DNA from: Duffyella gerundensis
GTDB lineage: Bacteria > Pseudomonadota > Gammaproteobacteria > Enterobacterales > Enterobacteriaceae
Length of the DNA: 64,000 bases
Reading direction: 5' to 3'
NCBI RefSeq assembly: GCF_001517405.1
Contig: NZ_LN907827.1
Coordinates: 3,258,915 to 3,322,914 of the forward strand
Part shown: positions 35,388 through 44,361 of the stretch, piece by piece
Layout: each line of letters begins with the position of its first letter
How positions within the stretch are numbered: position 1 is the first letter of the stretch
Position numbers and translations under genes: made by a program
The notes under the pieces: model-generated
Databases searched by the model: none
What the model was told of the DNA's origin: nothing
Seen by the model: the letters and a program-made list of their open reading frames with translations, nothing else

Positions 35388-36728
35388 TTATTGCCCGGCG
35401 ATTTTCATTTCCGGCAGCAGCACAGAACCACACTGAATATTGCTGCGCGTTTCAATATCACTGCCGACGGTGACGATATTACGCCACATATCTTTCAAAT
35501 TGCCTGCGATGGTGATCTCACTAACCGGATACTGAATTTCACCATTTTCCACCCAGAAGCCCGAGGCACCACGCGAATAGTCGCCGGTGATGCCGCTAAC
35601 GCCCTGGCCCATTAGTTCGGTCACCAGCAGACCGGTGCCCAGCTTTTTCAGCATCTGTTCAAAGTTGTCGCCCTGGCCCTGAATGCGCCAGTTGTGAATG
35701 CCGCCCGCATGGCCGGTGCTTTGCAGGCCGAGCTTGCGCGCCGAGTAGCTGGTCATCAGCCAGGTTTGCAACACGCCATCCTTGATGATATCGCGCTGCT
35801 GGGTGCGCACCCCTTCGCTGTCAAACGGCGTAGACGCCAGGCCCTTCAGCAGGTGTGGCTGCTCATTGATGGTCAGCCACTCCGGCAGAATTTGCTGCCC
35901 CATGGCATCCAGCAGGAAGGTCGATTTACGGTAAACGCTGCTGCCGCTGATAGCGCCCACCAGATGACCAAACAGGCCGGTAGCCACTTCACGGCCAAAC
36001 AGCACCGGCGCTTTCATGGTGGAGAGTTTGCGCGGCGACAGGCGAGCCAGCGTGCGACGGGCGCACTCTTCGCCAACCCATTCCGGCGACTGCAAATCAT
36101 CCAGCGCGCGTCCCACGGTGTAGGCGTAATCGCGCTCCATGTCGCCATCCACTTCGGCAATCACGCAACTCGATAGCGAGTGACGGCTGGAACAGTAGCT
36201 TTGCAGCATGCCGTGACTGTTGCCGAAGACTTTGATGCCGACGTGGCTGTTAAAGCTGCCGCCTTCGGTATTGGTGATGCGCTTATCCGCCTTTAGCGAC
36301 GCCTGCTCGGCGCGAGCAGCCAGTTCGATGGCGCGATCGGCGTCCAGATCGGCGGGATGGTAAAGATCGAGATCCGGCGCGTCAAAGGCCAACAGTTCGG
36401 GATCGGCCATACCGGCAAACGGATCGGGTGAGGTGTAACGGGCGATGTCGATGGCCGCCTGCACGGTGCGCTTGATGCCGTCTTCACTCAGATCGGTTGA
36501 TGAGGCGCTGCCTTTGCGGTTCTGATGATAAACGGTAATGCCGAGCGCACCATCGCTGTTGAACTCGACGTTTTCCACTTCACCATAGCGCGTGCTGACG
36601 CCAATTCCGGTCGTTTTACTGACGGCGACTTCTGCGCCATCGGTGCCCGCTTTAGCCAGTTCCAGCGCCATCGCGACCGCCTGCTCCAGCACCTTACGTT
36701 GTTCTGCGACTTGATTTGATACGTTCAT
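35388..36728 (-). CDS. pmbA: Metalloprotease subunit PmbA/TldE
   Basis: 446 residues. TldD/TldE family. PmbA (TldE) lacks the zinc-binding HExxxH of TldD and forms a heterodimer with it; no HExxxH is seen here, as expected. The dimer degrades unfolded peptides, matures microcin B17 and removes CcdA. Conserved segments: [16 protein letters not shown] near 46-61, [18 protein letters not shown], and [21 protein letters not shown] near the C-terminus. Diverges from darP across 281 bp. Confidence 0.95.
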   Translation of the reverse strand: MNVSNQVAEQRKVLEQAVAMALELAKAGTDGAEVAVSKTTGIGVSTRYGEVENVEFNSDGALGITVYHQNRKGSASSTDLSEDGIKRTVQAAIDIARYTSPDPFAGMADPELLAFDAPDLDLYHPADLDADRAIELAARAEQASLKADKRITNTEGGSFNSHVGIKVFGNSHGMLQSYCSSRHSLSSCVIAEVDGDMERDYAYTVGRALDDLQSPEWVGEECARRTLARLSPRKLSTMKAPVLFGREVATGLFGHLVGAISGSSVYRKSTFLLDAMGQQILPEWLTINEQPHLLKGLASTPFDSEGVRTQQRDIIKDGVLQTWLMTSYSARKLGLQSTGHAGGIHNWRIQGQGDNFEQMLKKLGTGLLVTELMGQGVSGITGDYSRGASGFWVENGEIQYPVSEITIAGNLKDMWRNIVTVGSDIETRSNIQCGSVLLPEMKIAGQ

Positions 36729-37009
36729 GAACCTGCCATAATAGTGAGAGCCGTCATGAGGTTGGGGCCATGCCCAGGACCATGAATATGCGGCTGAGGG
36801 TTGTGGATCGCTGATTTGAGTCTAACAGACTCAGAGAACAATTTCGCAGTCGCGGCGTAACCTGATAGCATTAGGCCCGCTGTCGGCTCTCCAGGCCAGG
36901 AGCAGAGCATATCTTTGCCCTTCGCCGTCGCCTTGATAGTGGGCTTTGCGTTCGGCGCTATCGCTTTTTTTTGCGCAGCGGAGCCCAACTTTTTTTCAGG
37001 AACCTGATA

Positions 37010-37558
37010 ATGAATAACCACCCCGAAGACGAATGGCTCGACGATGCCCCCGATAATCACGAAGAAGAAGATGAAGAGATTATCTGGGTCAGCAAGAGCG
37101 AAATTAAACGCGATGCCGAAGAGCTGAAACGCCTCGGTGCCGAACTGATGGAGCTGAGTAAAAACTCGCTCGATAAGATCCCGCTTGACGATGATTTGCG
37201 TGCCGCCATTGAACTGGCACAGCGGATTAAAAAAGAGGGCCGCCGCCGCCAGCTGCAGCTGATTGGTAAAATGCTGCGCAGCCGCGAAGAAGAACCGATT
37301 CGTCTGGCGCTGGATAAGTTAAAGAACCGTCATAACCAGCAGGTTGCGCTGTTTCATAAGCTGGAAGGCTTGCGCGATCGTCTGGTCGAGCAAGGCGACG
37401 ACGTGATCGCTGAAGTGATCGCACTCTATCCCGATGCCGATCGCCAGCAGCTGCGTTCAATGATCCGCAACGCCCAGAAAGAGAAAGCGACTAATAAGCC
37501 ACCGAAGGCTTATCGCCAGATTTTCCAGTATTTGCGTGAGTTAGCGGAAACACAATAG
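37010..37558 (+). CDS. darP: Ribosome biogenesis factor DarP (YjgA)
   Basis: 182 residues (E. coli 183). Start at ATG 37010; the earlier in-frame ATG lacks homology. Acidic N-terminus (EDEWLDDAP…[14 protein letters not shown]), then helical DUF615 domain with [21 protein letters not shown] and [12 protein letters not shown]. DarP promotes late 50S subunit maturation around the peptidyl transferase centre. Element E2 begins directly at its stop codon, so the gene has no separate terminator. Confidence 0.95.
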   Translation: MNNHPEDEWLDDAPDNHEEEDEEIIWVSKSEIKRDAEELKRLGAELMELSKNSLDKIPLDDDLRAAIELAQRIKKEGRRRQLQLIGKMLRSREEEPIRLALDKLKNRHNQQVALFHKLEGLRDRLVEQGDDVIAEVIALYPDADRQQLRSMIRNAQKEKATNKPPKAYRQIFQYLRELAETQ

Positions 37559-37930
37559 CGGGAGGCTTTTGCCTTGCAGGCGGGCTTTAAGGTCAACGTC
37601 TTAAGGTCAACGTCTTAAGGTCAACGTCTTAAGGTCAAAGGCCATTTCGTTCTGCCTTACTGGCGGCTTTAAGGTCAACGTCTTAAGGTCAACGGCCATT
37701 TCGTTCTGCCCTTCGGGCCGCCCGAGCAGGGGCGGCATGCGCCCCGCCCCTCCACCCCGGCTATCCGGCAAACACAACCGCCCGCTGAAGCGGGTACCTT
37801 CGTCAGCTCACATTTCTTCACGGACCGCTCGCGATTCGCTCCTGCTCAGCGCTCCCTTGTCCCGCCATCCATGGCGGGACATCCTAAAATGTTCACCTCC
37901 TCAGCAGTTGTGAGGCCTCCTCAAGGTCAA
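37559..37930. repeat. E2 left arm (type A arm)
   Basis: Outer terminus, then a 14-bp tandem array TTAAGGTCAACGTC with 3.7 copies (37587-37638), GGCCATTTCGTTCTGCC, a partial duplication of the terminus with a second short array (37669-37692), a second GGCCATTTCGTTCTGCC, the GCGGGGC-type hairpin (37727-37750), the shared 23-base module, the stem TGTCCCGCCA/TGGCGGGACA (37858-37867/37872-37881) and the inner border GCCTCCTCAAGGTCAA. Extra copies of the outer module make it longer than the matching E1 arm. Confidence 0.87.
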
Positions 37931-37952
37931 AATCCAGGTCAAAAGCTAAACC

Positions 37953-38031
37953 CAAAAGCCAAAAGCCAAAACCCAAAAGCCAAAAACCCAAAAGCCAAAT
38001 GCCAAATGCCAAATGCCAAATGCCAAATGCC
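37953..38031. repeat. E2 core: tandem heptamers AAAAGCC/AAATGCC
   Basis: Irregular AAAAGCC/AAAACCC units are followed by five perfect AAATGCC units (37997-38031). The unit length (7) and sequence differ from the E1 core (6), though the arms around them are conserved. The rest of the spacer is A/T-rich with GGGTTT runs and an AGACT/AGTCT dyad around 38120-38135. Confidence 0.88.
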
Positions 38032-38155
38032 TGAACGTCTAAAACTTAGTGCTTAGTGCTCACCCCTAAAATTTCAATATAAAAAACAATAATTTGGGTT
38101 TAATTATGGGTTTTATTTAAGACTTTTTTTAGTCTGTTTGGTTTTGACTTGGGTG

Positions 38156-38462
38156 TTGACCTTGAGGAGGCATCACAAACGCCGAGGCAAAAGCGTTTTC
38201 CAGGGCGAGCCGCAGGGATGCGGCGAGAAGGTGCGTTGAGCCGGGAGCGAATCGCGCCTGGTCCGTCAGGAAAAGGCTTTTGCTGAGGGTACCCGCGCAG
38301 CGGGCGGTTGTGTTTGCCGGATAGCGCGGGTGCAGGGCCGGGGCGACTGCCGGCCCTGCTAGGGCTGCCTTCAGGCAGAACGAAATAGCTTTTGACCTTA
38401 AGACATTGACCCTAAGACGTTGACCTTAAGAAGCCGCCCGCTTCCGGGCAAACCTCCCCGCT
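38156..38462. repeat. E2 right arm (type B arm, inverted)
   Basis: Inner border TTGACCTTGAGGAGGC, then CATCACAAACGCCGAGG, the GCCGCA/TGCGGC stem (38210-38225 region), GTGCGTTGAGCCGGGAGCG directly joined to AATCGCGCCTGG (the 80-bp cassette of E1 is absent), the 42-base block 38248-38289 and the 59-base block 38302-38360 identical to E1, then TTGACCTTAAGACA units and the outer terminus. Confidence 0.87.
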
Positions 38463-38472
38463 TTGGGCGGCC

Positions 38473-39825
38473 TTACGCCAACCGATCCAACAACTTCTGG
38501 TGAATGCCACCAAATCCGCCGTTGCTCATCACCAGTATGGTGTCGCCCGGTTGGGCGGATTTAGCAATCATCTCAACCAGCGTATCGACATCCGCGCTCC
38601 AGCTCGCTTTCTGCACGCAGGCGTCAGCCACTTCGGCGACCTGCCACGGAATGTGGGCGGGCTGTAACAGGAAGACTTCATCGGCACGGCCCAGCGAGGG
38701 AGCCAAATCGTCTTTGTTAATGCCCATCTTCATGGTGTTGGAGCGCGGCTCCAGCACGGCCAAAATGCGCGCACGGCCACCAACTTTACTGCGTAATGCC
38801 GCCAGCGTGGCGTGAATCGCCGTGGGATGATGGGCAAAATCATCATAAACCTGAATGCCGTTGCTCTCGCCACGCAGCTCAAGACGGCGGCGCGCATTGA
38901 TGAAGTCATTCAGCGCTTTACCAGCATCTTCCGGCTTAATGCCTACATGCCGCGCCGCAGCAATCGCCATCAGCCCGTTATGCATATTGTGTTCGCCGAC
39001 CAGCGCCCAGTTCACCTCGGCCACGCGCTCGCCATCAAACAGCACTTCCCAGTGGGATGCGTCCGGCTTCAGCTTTTTCGCCTGCCAGTGGCCGCCGTCG
39101 CCGACGCTCTCCTGCTCGCTCCAGCAGCCCATCGCCAATACCTGCTTCAGGTTGGCGTCATGCTCCGGGAAAAGGATTTTGCCGCTGCCCGGCACGATGC
39201 GGATCAGATGGTGGAACTGCTTTTGAATAGCGCGCAGATCGTCAAAAATATCCGCGTGATCGAACTCAAGATTGTTGAGGATCAGCGTGCGCGGCGCGTA
39301 ATGCACAAACTTGGAACGCTTATCGAAAAAGGCGCTGTCATACTCATCCGCCTCTATCACGAAGAATGGGGTTTTTCCTAAATTTGCCGAAACGTCGAAG
39401 TTACCCGGAACACCGCCGATCACGAAGCCAGGTTCAAGGCCGCAGGCCTGTAAAATCCACGCTGTCATGCCCGCCGTGGTGGTTTTTCCGTGGGTTCCGG
39501 CTACCGCAATCACCCAGCGATCGCGCAGCACATAATCGTGCAGCCATTGCGGTCCTGAGAGGTAAGGAATGTTGCGCTCCAGCACCGCCTCGACACACGG
39601 ATTGCCGCGCGTCATGGCGTTACCGACGATCACCAGATCGGGCGCCGGATCCAGCTGGCTGACGTCATAACCTTCCGTCAAATCAATGCCTTGCTTTTCC
39701 AGCAGCGTGCTCATTGGTGGATAAACGTTGTTGTCTGAGCCGGTAACCTCATGGCCCAGTGCCCGTGCCAGCATCGCCAGCCCACCCATGAAAGTACCGC
39801 AGATTCCCAGAATATGAATACGCAT
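38473..39825 (-). CDS. mpl: Murein peptide ligase Mpl
   Basis: 450 residues from the ATG at 39825; upstream in-frame residues are not conserved. Mur-ligase superfamily with N-terminal Rossmann domain (RIHILGICGTFMGGLA), ATP P-loop GTHGKTTT (110-117), central ATPase domain (EADEYDSAFFDKRSKFVHY, NNLEFDHADIF) and C-terminal domain (DDFAHHPTAI, LEPRSNTMKMG). It ligates recycled L-Ala-gamma-D-Glu-meso-Dap tripeptide to UDP-MurNAc in cell-wall recycling. Diverges from fbp. Confidence 0.96.
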   Translation of the reverse strand: MRIHILGICGTFMGGLAMLARALGHEVTGSDNNVYPPMSTLLEKQGIDLTEGYDVSQLDPAPDLVIVGNAMTRGNPCVEAVLERNIPYLSGPQWLHDYVLRDRWVIAVAGTHGKTTTAGMTAWILQACGLEPGFVIGGVPGNFDVSANLGKTPFFVIEADEYDSAFFDKRSKFVHYAPRTLILNNLEFDHADIFDDLRAIQKQFHHLIRIVPGSGKILFPEHDANLKQVLAMGCWSEQESVGDGGHWQAKKLKPDASHWEVLFDGERVAEVNWALVGEHNMHNGLMAIAAARHVGIKPEDAGKALNDFINARRRLELRGESNGIQVYDDFAHHPTAIHATLAALRSKVGGRARILAVLEPRSNTMKMGINKDDLAPSLGRADEVFLLQPAHIPWQVAEVADACVQKASWSADVDTLVEMIAKSAQPGDTILVMSNGGFGGIHQKLLDRLA

Positions 39826-39992
39826 AACAGATCCAGTTACTAAAAGTTCGGCGCACAGTGTAGCGCCGAGTGACGGCGGAAGAAACGGATTTGGACTATG
39901 GCCTTTGCGGTTCAATCGGCTAAACTGCGAACGCATACGTTGGCAGTTTGTTAAACCTGCTGACACTCCACCGTAGATTCAGGGAATGTGTT

Positions 39993-41000
39993 ATGAAAAC
40001 GTTAGGCGAATTTATCGTCGAGAAGCAACACGACTTTCCGCACGCCACAGGTGAACTGACGGCGCTGATTTCCGCCATCAAACTGGGCGCAAAGATTATT
40101 CACCGTGACATCAACAAAGCGGGCCTGGTGGATATTCTGGGTGCCAGCGGCGTTGAAAACGTGCAGGGCGAGCAGCAAATGAAGCTCGACCTGTTTGCTA
40201 ACGAGAAACTGAAAGCGGCATTGAAAGCCCGCGGTATTGTGGCCGGTATTGCATCAGAAGAAGAAGACGAGTTCGTCATCTTTGAAGGCGCAGAAAACGG
40301 TAAATATGTGGTTCTCATGGATCCGCTGGATGGCTCATCGAATATCGATGTTAACGTCTCTGTCGGCACCATCTTCTCTATTTATCGTCGCATCACGCCG
40401 CCAGGCACGCCGGTAAAAGAAGAAGACTTCATGCAGCCAGGCAGCCAGCAGGTTGCAGCTGGCTATGTGGTATATGGCTCCTCCACCATGCTGGTTTACA
40501 CCACCGGCTGCGGTGTGCACGCCTTTACCTACGATCCTTCGCTGGGCGTATTCTGCCTGAGCGCAGAGCGTATGACCTATCCACCGGAAGGTTATACCTA
40601 CTCGATCAACGAAGGTAACTACATCCGTTTCCCACAGGGTGTGAAAAAATACCTGAAATTCTGCCAGGAAGAAGATGCGGCGTCTCATCGCCCTTACACT
40701 TCCCGTTATATCGGTTCACTGGTGGCGGATTTTCACCGCAACCTGCTGAAAGGTGGAATTTATCTCTATCCAAGCACCGCAAGCCATCCACAGGGTAAAC
40801 TGCGCCTGCTGTATGAGTGCAACCCAATGGCGTTCCTCGCCGAGCAGGCGGGCGGCAAAGCGAGCGATGGCGCACGCCGTATTCTCGATCTGCAGCCGGA
40901 AACGCTGCATCAGCGTTGCCCGTTCTTCGTGGGTAATACCTCGATGGTTGATGATATCGAACGCTTTATTCGCGACTACTCTGACGAATCTGCCAGCTAA
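39993..41000 (+). CDS. fbp: Class I fructose-1,6-bisphosphatase
   Basis: 335 residues from the ATG at 39993. Gluconeogenic phosphatase that hydrolyses fructose-1,6-bisphosphate to fructose-6-phosphate. Metal/phosphate motif [14 protein letters not shown] (about 106-119), [10 protein letters not shown] (upstream metal ligands), [19 protein letters not shown] and [19 protein letters not shown] (substrate binding). Diverges from mpl, as in E. coli. A bidirectional terminator follows. Confidence 0.97.
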   Translation: MKTLGEFIVEKQHDFPHATGELTALISAIKLGAKIIHRDINKAGLVDILGASGVENVQGEQQMKLDLFANEKLKAALKARGIVAGIASEEEDEFVIFEGAENGKYVVLMDPLDGSSNIDVNVSVGTIFSIYRRITPPGTPVKEEDFMQPGSQQVAAGYVVYGSSTMLVYTTGCGVHAFTYDPSLGVFCLSAERMTYPPEGYTYSINEGNYIRFPQGVKKYLKFCQEEDAASHRPYTSRYIGSLVADFHRNLLKGGIYLYPSTASHPQGKLRLLYECNPMAFLAEQAGGKASDGARRILDLQPETLHQRCPFFVGNTSMVDDIERFIRDYSDESAS

Positions 41001-41016
41001 TCGTTGCCATAAAAAA

Positions 41017-41041
41017 GGGCGCCATGAGCGCCCTTTTTTTA
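41017..41041. terminator. Bidirectional terminator between fbp and the chemotaxis receptor
   Basis: GGGCGC (41017-41022) pairs with GCGCCC (41028-41033), with A-run before and eight T after, so it can serve both converging genes. Confidence 0.87.
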
Positions 41042-42601
41042 TGCTGCACTGACCCGAAACAGCGCCATGGTTTGCACCAACTGCTGTGACTGTTCTTCCA
41101 GCGACTGAGTGGCCGCTGCCGCCTGCTCGACCAGGGCTGCGTTCTGCTGCGCCACCTCATCCATCTGCGTGACCGCCAGGTTAACCTGCTCAATGCCACG
41201 ACTCTGTTCCGCAGAGGCGCTGGAGATCTCTTTCATTAAGGTGGTGACACGCATCACTTCACCGGCAATATCATCCATAGTTTCACCCGCCTGCGTGGCC
41301 ATGTCGCTGCCTTCACGGACGCGCGTTTGCGATTCGGCAATCAGCGTACGAATCTCTTTCGCCGCGGTGCCACTGCGCTGCGCCAGGTTACGCACTTCGT
41401 TAGCCACCACGGCAAAACCACGGCCCTGATCGCCAGCGCGCGCAGCCTCGACGGCAGCGTTAAGCGCCAGGATGTTGGTCTGGAAAGCGATGCCGTCAAT
41501 CACGCTGAGAATATCGCCGATGCGCGCCGAGCTGCTGGTGATCTCCTGCATTTTTTCCATCACATGGCACACCACCTGCGCGCCGCGATCGGCGGTATCG
41601 GAAACGCGATTAGCCAGCTGATGCGCCTGCTCGGCATTTTGCGCGTTGAGCCGCACGGTAGCGGTCAGCTGCTCCATGCTGGCGGCGGTCTGTTCCAGCG
41701 ACGCCGCGGACGCTTCCGTACGCTGCGATAAATTGTTGTTACCGGCGGAGAGTTCGCGGCTGCCGACATCAATCTGCTGGCTCGCCTCACGTACCCGGCC
41801 CACCGAGTGACGCAGCGCCACCTGCATATCGGCCAGCGCCCGATTCAAACGCCCCAGTTCGTTGCTGCCACCAGCCGGTTCCGGCTGCGATAGATCGCCT
41901 GCGGCAACGCCTTCCAGATGCGTAATCGCCTGATTTAATGGCGTAAGCAGCATGATACGCAAAATATGCCAGGCAAAACCGATCAGCAGCACCGTCAGCA
42001 CGCAGCTGATGCCGATGAGAATTTTCATCATGCGCTCATTCCACGCCGCCTGCGCCAGCTGCGCGGCGGTAACCTGATTGGCGTAGTGACCAAAATTCCC
42101 TACCGCCTCGGTAAAAGCCTGCGCCTGCGCGGACATGTTGCCTTCCAGCAGATCGTAATACTCATCGGTGTACTGTTTATTTAACGCCGTCATCATCGGC
42201 GTAATGCTTTGATCAACATAAACATTGAAAGTGGCTACCACCGCATCGGCTAGCGTTTTGCCATGGGCGGTTACCGTACCGGCATCGACGAACTGCTTCA
42301 GCCGCTGGCGTGACTCAGCCAGATCGGCGGCGGCGTGCTTGCTGATGGCCGTCCCCTCATCCAGCAGGCCAATCTCAATCTTGCGCACTGCCAGCGCGGC
42401 GTTGGTACGCGCGCTCATTAATCCACTGTTGCTTTGGTAAAGGCTGTTGAGTTCGATCGCCTGGATTCGATTGATCACATCCAGAGAACGGTTGCCTTTA
42501 TTGATAGCGATAATGCCCATCACGCTGACCAACAGCAGCAGCAATGTCATACACGCCAGTAAGAGTAATAACCCGGAACGAAGTGAGACCTTTTTCAGCA
42601 T
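41039..42601 (-). CDS. Methyl-accepting chemotaxis protein (Tar/Tsr-like)
   Basis: 520 residues. Transmembrane helix 1 at about 10-32, a periplasmic four-helix sensing domain (about 35-190), transmembrane helix 2 (about 194-214), HAMP domain (about 215-268), then the cytoplasmic methylation helices and signalling tip (GFAVVANEVRNLAQRS near 395). The kinase-control tip sequence is intact. The C-terminal NWETF-type CheR/CheB docking pentapeptide is missing (ends FRVSAA), so it would depend on other receptors for efficient adaptation. The ligand cannot be told. A sigma-28 promoter lies upstream (42657-42684). E. coli has no receptor gene here. Confidence 0.93.
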   Translation of the reverse strand: MLKKVSLRSGLLLLLACMTLLLLLVSVMGIIAINKGNRSLDVINRIQAIELNSLYQSNSGLMSARTNAALAVRKIEIGLLDEGTAISKHAAADLAESRQRLKQFVDAGTVTAHGKTLADAVVATFNVYVDQSITPMMTALNKQYTDEYYDLLEGNMSAQAQAFTEAVGNFGHYANQVTAAQLAQAAWNERMMKILIGISCVLTVLLIGFAWHILRIMLLTPLNQAITHLEGVAAGDLSQPEPAGGSNELGRLNRALADMQVALRHSVGRVREASQQIDVGSRELSAGNNNLSQRTEASAASLEQTAASMEQLTATVRLNAQNAEQAHQLANRVSDTADRGAQVVCHVMEKMQEITSSSARIGDILSVIDGIAFQTNILALNAAVEAARAGDQGRGFAVVANEVRNLAQRSGTAAKEIRTLIAESQTRVREGSDMATQAGETMDDIAGEVMRVTTLMKEISSASAEQSRGIEQVNLAVTQMDEVAQQNAALVEQAAAATQSLEEQSQQLVQTMALFRVSAA

Positions 42602-42656
42602 GATGTTTCCCGTTATCCAAGAAGAGGCAAAAATCCCGATGCCTGAAGCGGATAAG

Positions 42657-42684
42657 TTATCGGCAATAAAAGCGGGAAACTTTA
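42657..42684 (-). promoter_or_regulatory. Sigma-28 (FliA) promoter of the chemotaxis receptor
   Basis: On the minus strand TAAAGTTT (42684-42677) and GCCGATAA (42664-42657) match both FliA boxes exactly, separated by 12 bases where 11 is usual. It lies 56-83 bp upstream of the receptor start. Confidence 0.8.
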
Positions 42685-42770
42685 CTGGTATGATGGCTGC
42701 CGTTGGCTGTGACGCTGATGCGTTAGCGGCGCTAATCGTTGTTTTTTCATTCAGAAAAAGGAAGCGAGTG

Positions 42771-43181
42771 ATGAGAAAAAGAATTTTACTCTGTGGCGGA
42801 TTAATGACCGCCAGCCTGTTAGCCCATGCCGCACCGGCCGATCAGGCGCTTGAGCAGTGTTTGCAGCATGAAAGTACCACTGCGGGCATGTCCGGCTGTT
42901 ACACCACTGCCAGCAAAGCCTGGGACAAGGAATTGAACCTGGCCTATCAGTCAGCGATGGCAAAACTCACCGGTGATGACAAAGCCAAACTGCGCAGCGC
43001 GCAGCGGGCCTGGCTCACCTATCGTGACAGCTGGCTGGCCACCAGCAAAAGTCTGGCGGCGCAGCAGGGCACGTCGGGCGTGCTCAACTATGGCGCACAG
43101 GCGGTAAGCCTGATAAAAAATCAGACCCTGATGCTGCAATCCCTGACTCAGGGAAGCTGTGCAAATCCGGACGACTGTTAA
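42771..43181 (+). CDS. LprI-like DUF1311 secreted protein
   Basis: 136 residues from the ATG at 42771 (AAGGAAG upstream); the long upstream reading frame is antisense to the receptor and is not real. Sec signal peptide about 1-20 (ends AHAA), then the lysozyme-inhibitor LprI-type domain: [43 protein letters not shown]. Four cysteines (mature CL…GC, and SC…DDC at the C-terminus) can form two disulfides. Probably periplasmic; family members inhibit lysozyme or have unknown roles. Confidence 0.88.
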   Translation: MRKRILLCGGLMTASLLAHAAPADQALEQCLQHESTTAGMSGCYTTASKAWDKELNLAYQSAMAKLTGDDKAKLRSAQRAWLTYRDSWLATSKSLAAQQGTSGVLNYGAQAVSLIKNQTLMLQSLTQGSCANPDDC

Positions 43182-43225
43182 TTTCTGAACCGGCTGGCCA
43201 GGTGCCAGCCATGCTGGAGCCTGTC

Positions 43226-43675
43226 ATGACCGCTTACGCCTCACTGATTATTCTGGTGCTGCTCGCCGTTCTAAGCTTTTTTGTCCACAACACCGCCGTG
43301 ACCATCTCTATTCTTGTGTTGCTGGCGATCAAGCTGACGCCGCTGGCGCAATTTTTCCCGGTGGTGGAAAAACAGGGCATCACCCTGGGCATTATTATTC
43401 TCACCATTGCGGTGATGGCACCGCTGGCCAGCGGCACCCTGCCCCCTTCCACGCTGGTAAAATCCTTTCTCGACTGGAAGTCGCTGCTGGCGATTGTGGT
43501 TGGCATCTTTGTCTCGTGGTTAGGCGGCCGCGGCGTTAGCCTGATGGGCGCGCAGCCAACCATCGTCGGTGGATTATTGATCGGCACCATCATTGGGGTT
43601 TCGCTGTTTCGCGGCGTGCCGGTGGGACCGCTGATTGCCGCGGGCATCGTCTCGCTGTTCCTTGTCGGCAAGTAA
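43226..43675 (+). CDS. yeaL: DUF441 inner-membrane protein YeaL
   Basis: 149 residues from the ATG at 43226, preceded by GGAG six bases away; GTG 43202 and ATG 43211 are weaker. Four to five hydrophobic helices, with [15 protein letters not shown] and [13 protein letters not shown], matching E. coli YeaL (148) throughout. Function unknown. In E. coli it lies elsewhere on the chromosome; here it sits between the LprI-like gene and ppa. Confidence 0.92.
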   Translation: MTAYASLIILVLLAVLSFFVHNTAVTISILVLLAIKLTPLAQFFPVVEKQGITLGIIILTIAVMAPLASGTLPPSTLVKSFLDWKSLLAIVVGIFVSWLGGRGVSLMGAQPTIVGGLLIGTIIGVSLFRGVPVGPLIAAGIVSLFLVGK

Positions 43676-43708
43676 AGCAAGGCGCATTCCTAAAGGGTAA
43701 AAAGGGGG

Positions 43709-43736
43709 CTTACTTTCAGGGGCAGTTGGCTATAAT
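43709..43736 (+). promoter_or_regulatory. Probable ppa promoter
   Basis: -10 TATAAT (43731-43736) with a poor -35 (CTTACT region, about 43709-43714), spacer about 16 bases, some 40 bases upstream of the ppa start. Confidence 0.55.
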
Positions 43737-43774
43737 AGCCATCACTCGACTTATGACTAATCAAGGAATCCGAG

Positions 43775-44305
43775 ATGAGTTTGAACCATGTTCCCGCCGG
43801 TAAAGACCTGCCAGAAGATATTTATGTAATCATTGAGATCCCGGCCAACGCCGATCCTATCAAATATGAAGTGGATAAAGAGTCTGGCTCGCTGTTCGTA
43901 GACCGTTTCATGTCTACCGCCATGTTCTATCCTTGCAACTATGGTTACATCAATAACACCCTTTCTCTGGATGGTGATCCGGTTGACGTACTGGTGCCAA
44001 CGCCCTATCCACTGGTGCCGGGTTCCGTCATTCGCTGCCGTCCGGTTGGCGTGCTGAAAATGACCGACGAGTCTGGTGAAGATGCCAAAGTGGTTGCCGT
44101 GCCGCACACCAAACTGTCTAAAGAATACGATCACATCAAAGATGTGAACGACCTGCCAGAACTGCTGCGTGCGCAGATCACCCACTTCTTTGAGCACTAC
44201 AAAGATCTGGAAAAAGGCAAGTGGGTTAAAGTTGACGGCTGGGACGACGTGGAAGCGGCTAAAGCTGAAATCGTGGCCTCATTCGAACGCGCAGCAAAAC
44301 AGTAA
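43775..44305 (+). CDS. ppa: Inorganic pyrophosphatase Ppa
   Basis: 176 residues, the E. coli length. Family I soluble pyrophosphatase; hydrolyses pyrophosphate from biosynthetic reactions to two phosphates with Mg2+. Signature DGDPVDVLV (about 66-74) holds the metal-binding aspartates; [17 protein letters not shown] precedes it and [13 protein letters not shown] follows. AAGGAAT upstream of the ATG. A perfect bidirectional terminator ends it. Confidence 0.98.
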   Translation: MSLNHVPAGKDLPEDIYVIIEIPANADPIKYEVDKESGSLFVDRFMSTAMFYPCNYGYINNTLSLDGDPVDVLVPTPYPLVPGSVIRCRPVGVLKMTDESGEDAKVVAVPHTKLSKEYDHIKDVNDLPELLRAQITHFFEHYKDLEKGKWVKVDGWDDVEAAKAEIVASFERAAKQ

Positions 44306-44328
44306 TTCTGTTGTTGCCCGCATAAAAA

Positions 44329-44357
44329 ACGCCGTCATGATGACGGCGTTTTTTTTA
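44329..44357. terminator. Bidirectional terminator between ppa and ytfP
   Basis: CGCCGTCA (44330-44337) pairs with TGACGGCG (44341-44348), with A-run on the left and T-run on the right. Confidence 0.92.
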
Positions 44358-44361
44358 TCTG

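Larger units (their letters stand above)
37559..38462. repeat. Long quasi-palindromic non-coding element E2
   Basis: About 0.9 kb filling almost the entire darP-mpl gap: it starts with the base after the darP stop and ends 10 bases short of the mpl stop. Same design as E1, but in reverse: type A arm (37559-37930), spacer (37931-38155), type B arm inverted (38156-38462). Ends are inverted: GCGGGAGGCTTTTGCC-like left, GGGCAAACCTCCCCGC right. The shared 23-base module lies at 37761-37783 and, inverted, at 38302-38324. In E. coli darP and mpl are also neighbours, so the conserved gene order makes this look like an insertion between 3' ends. Confidence 0.9.

Noticed and set aside
37871..38056. 61-codon Lys/Ala/Pro-rich ORF in E2
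   Set aside because: Product of the heptamer repeat in the element core; no start signal or homology.
42447..42770. Upstream extension of the LprI-like gene
   Set aside because: Antisense to the chemotaxis receptor; the signal peptide and ribosome-binding site support ATG 42771.
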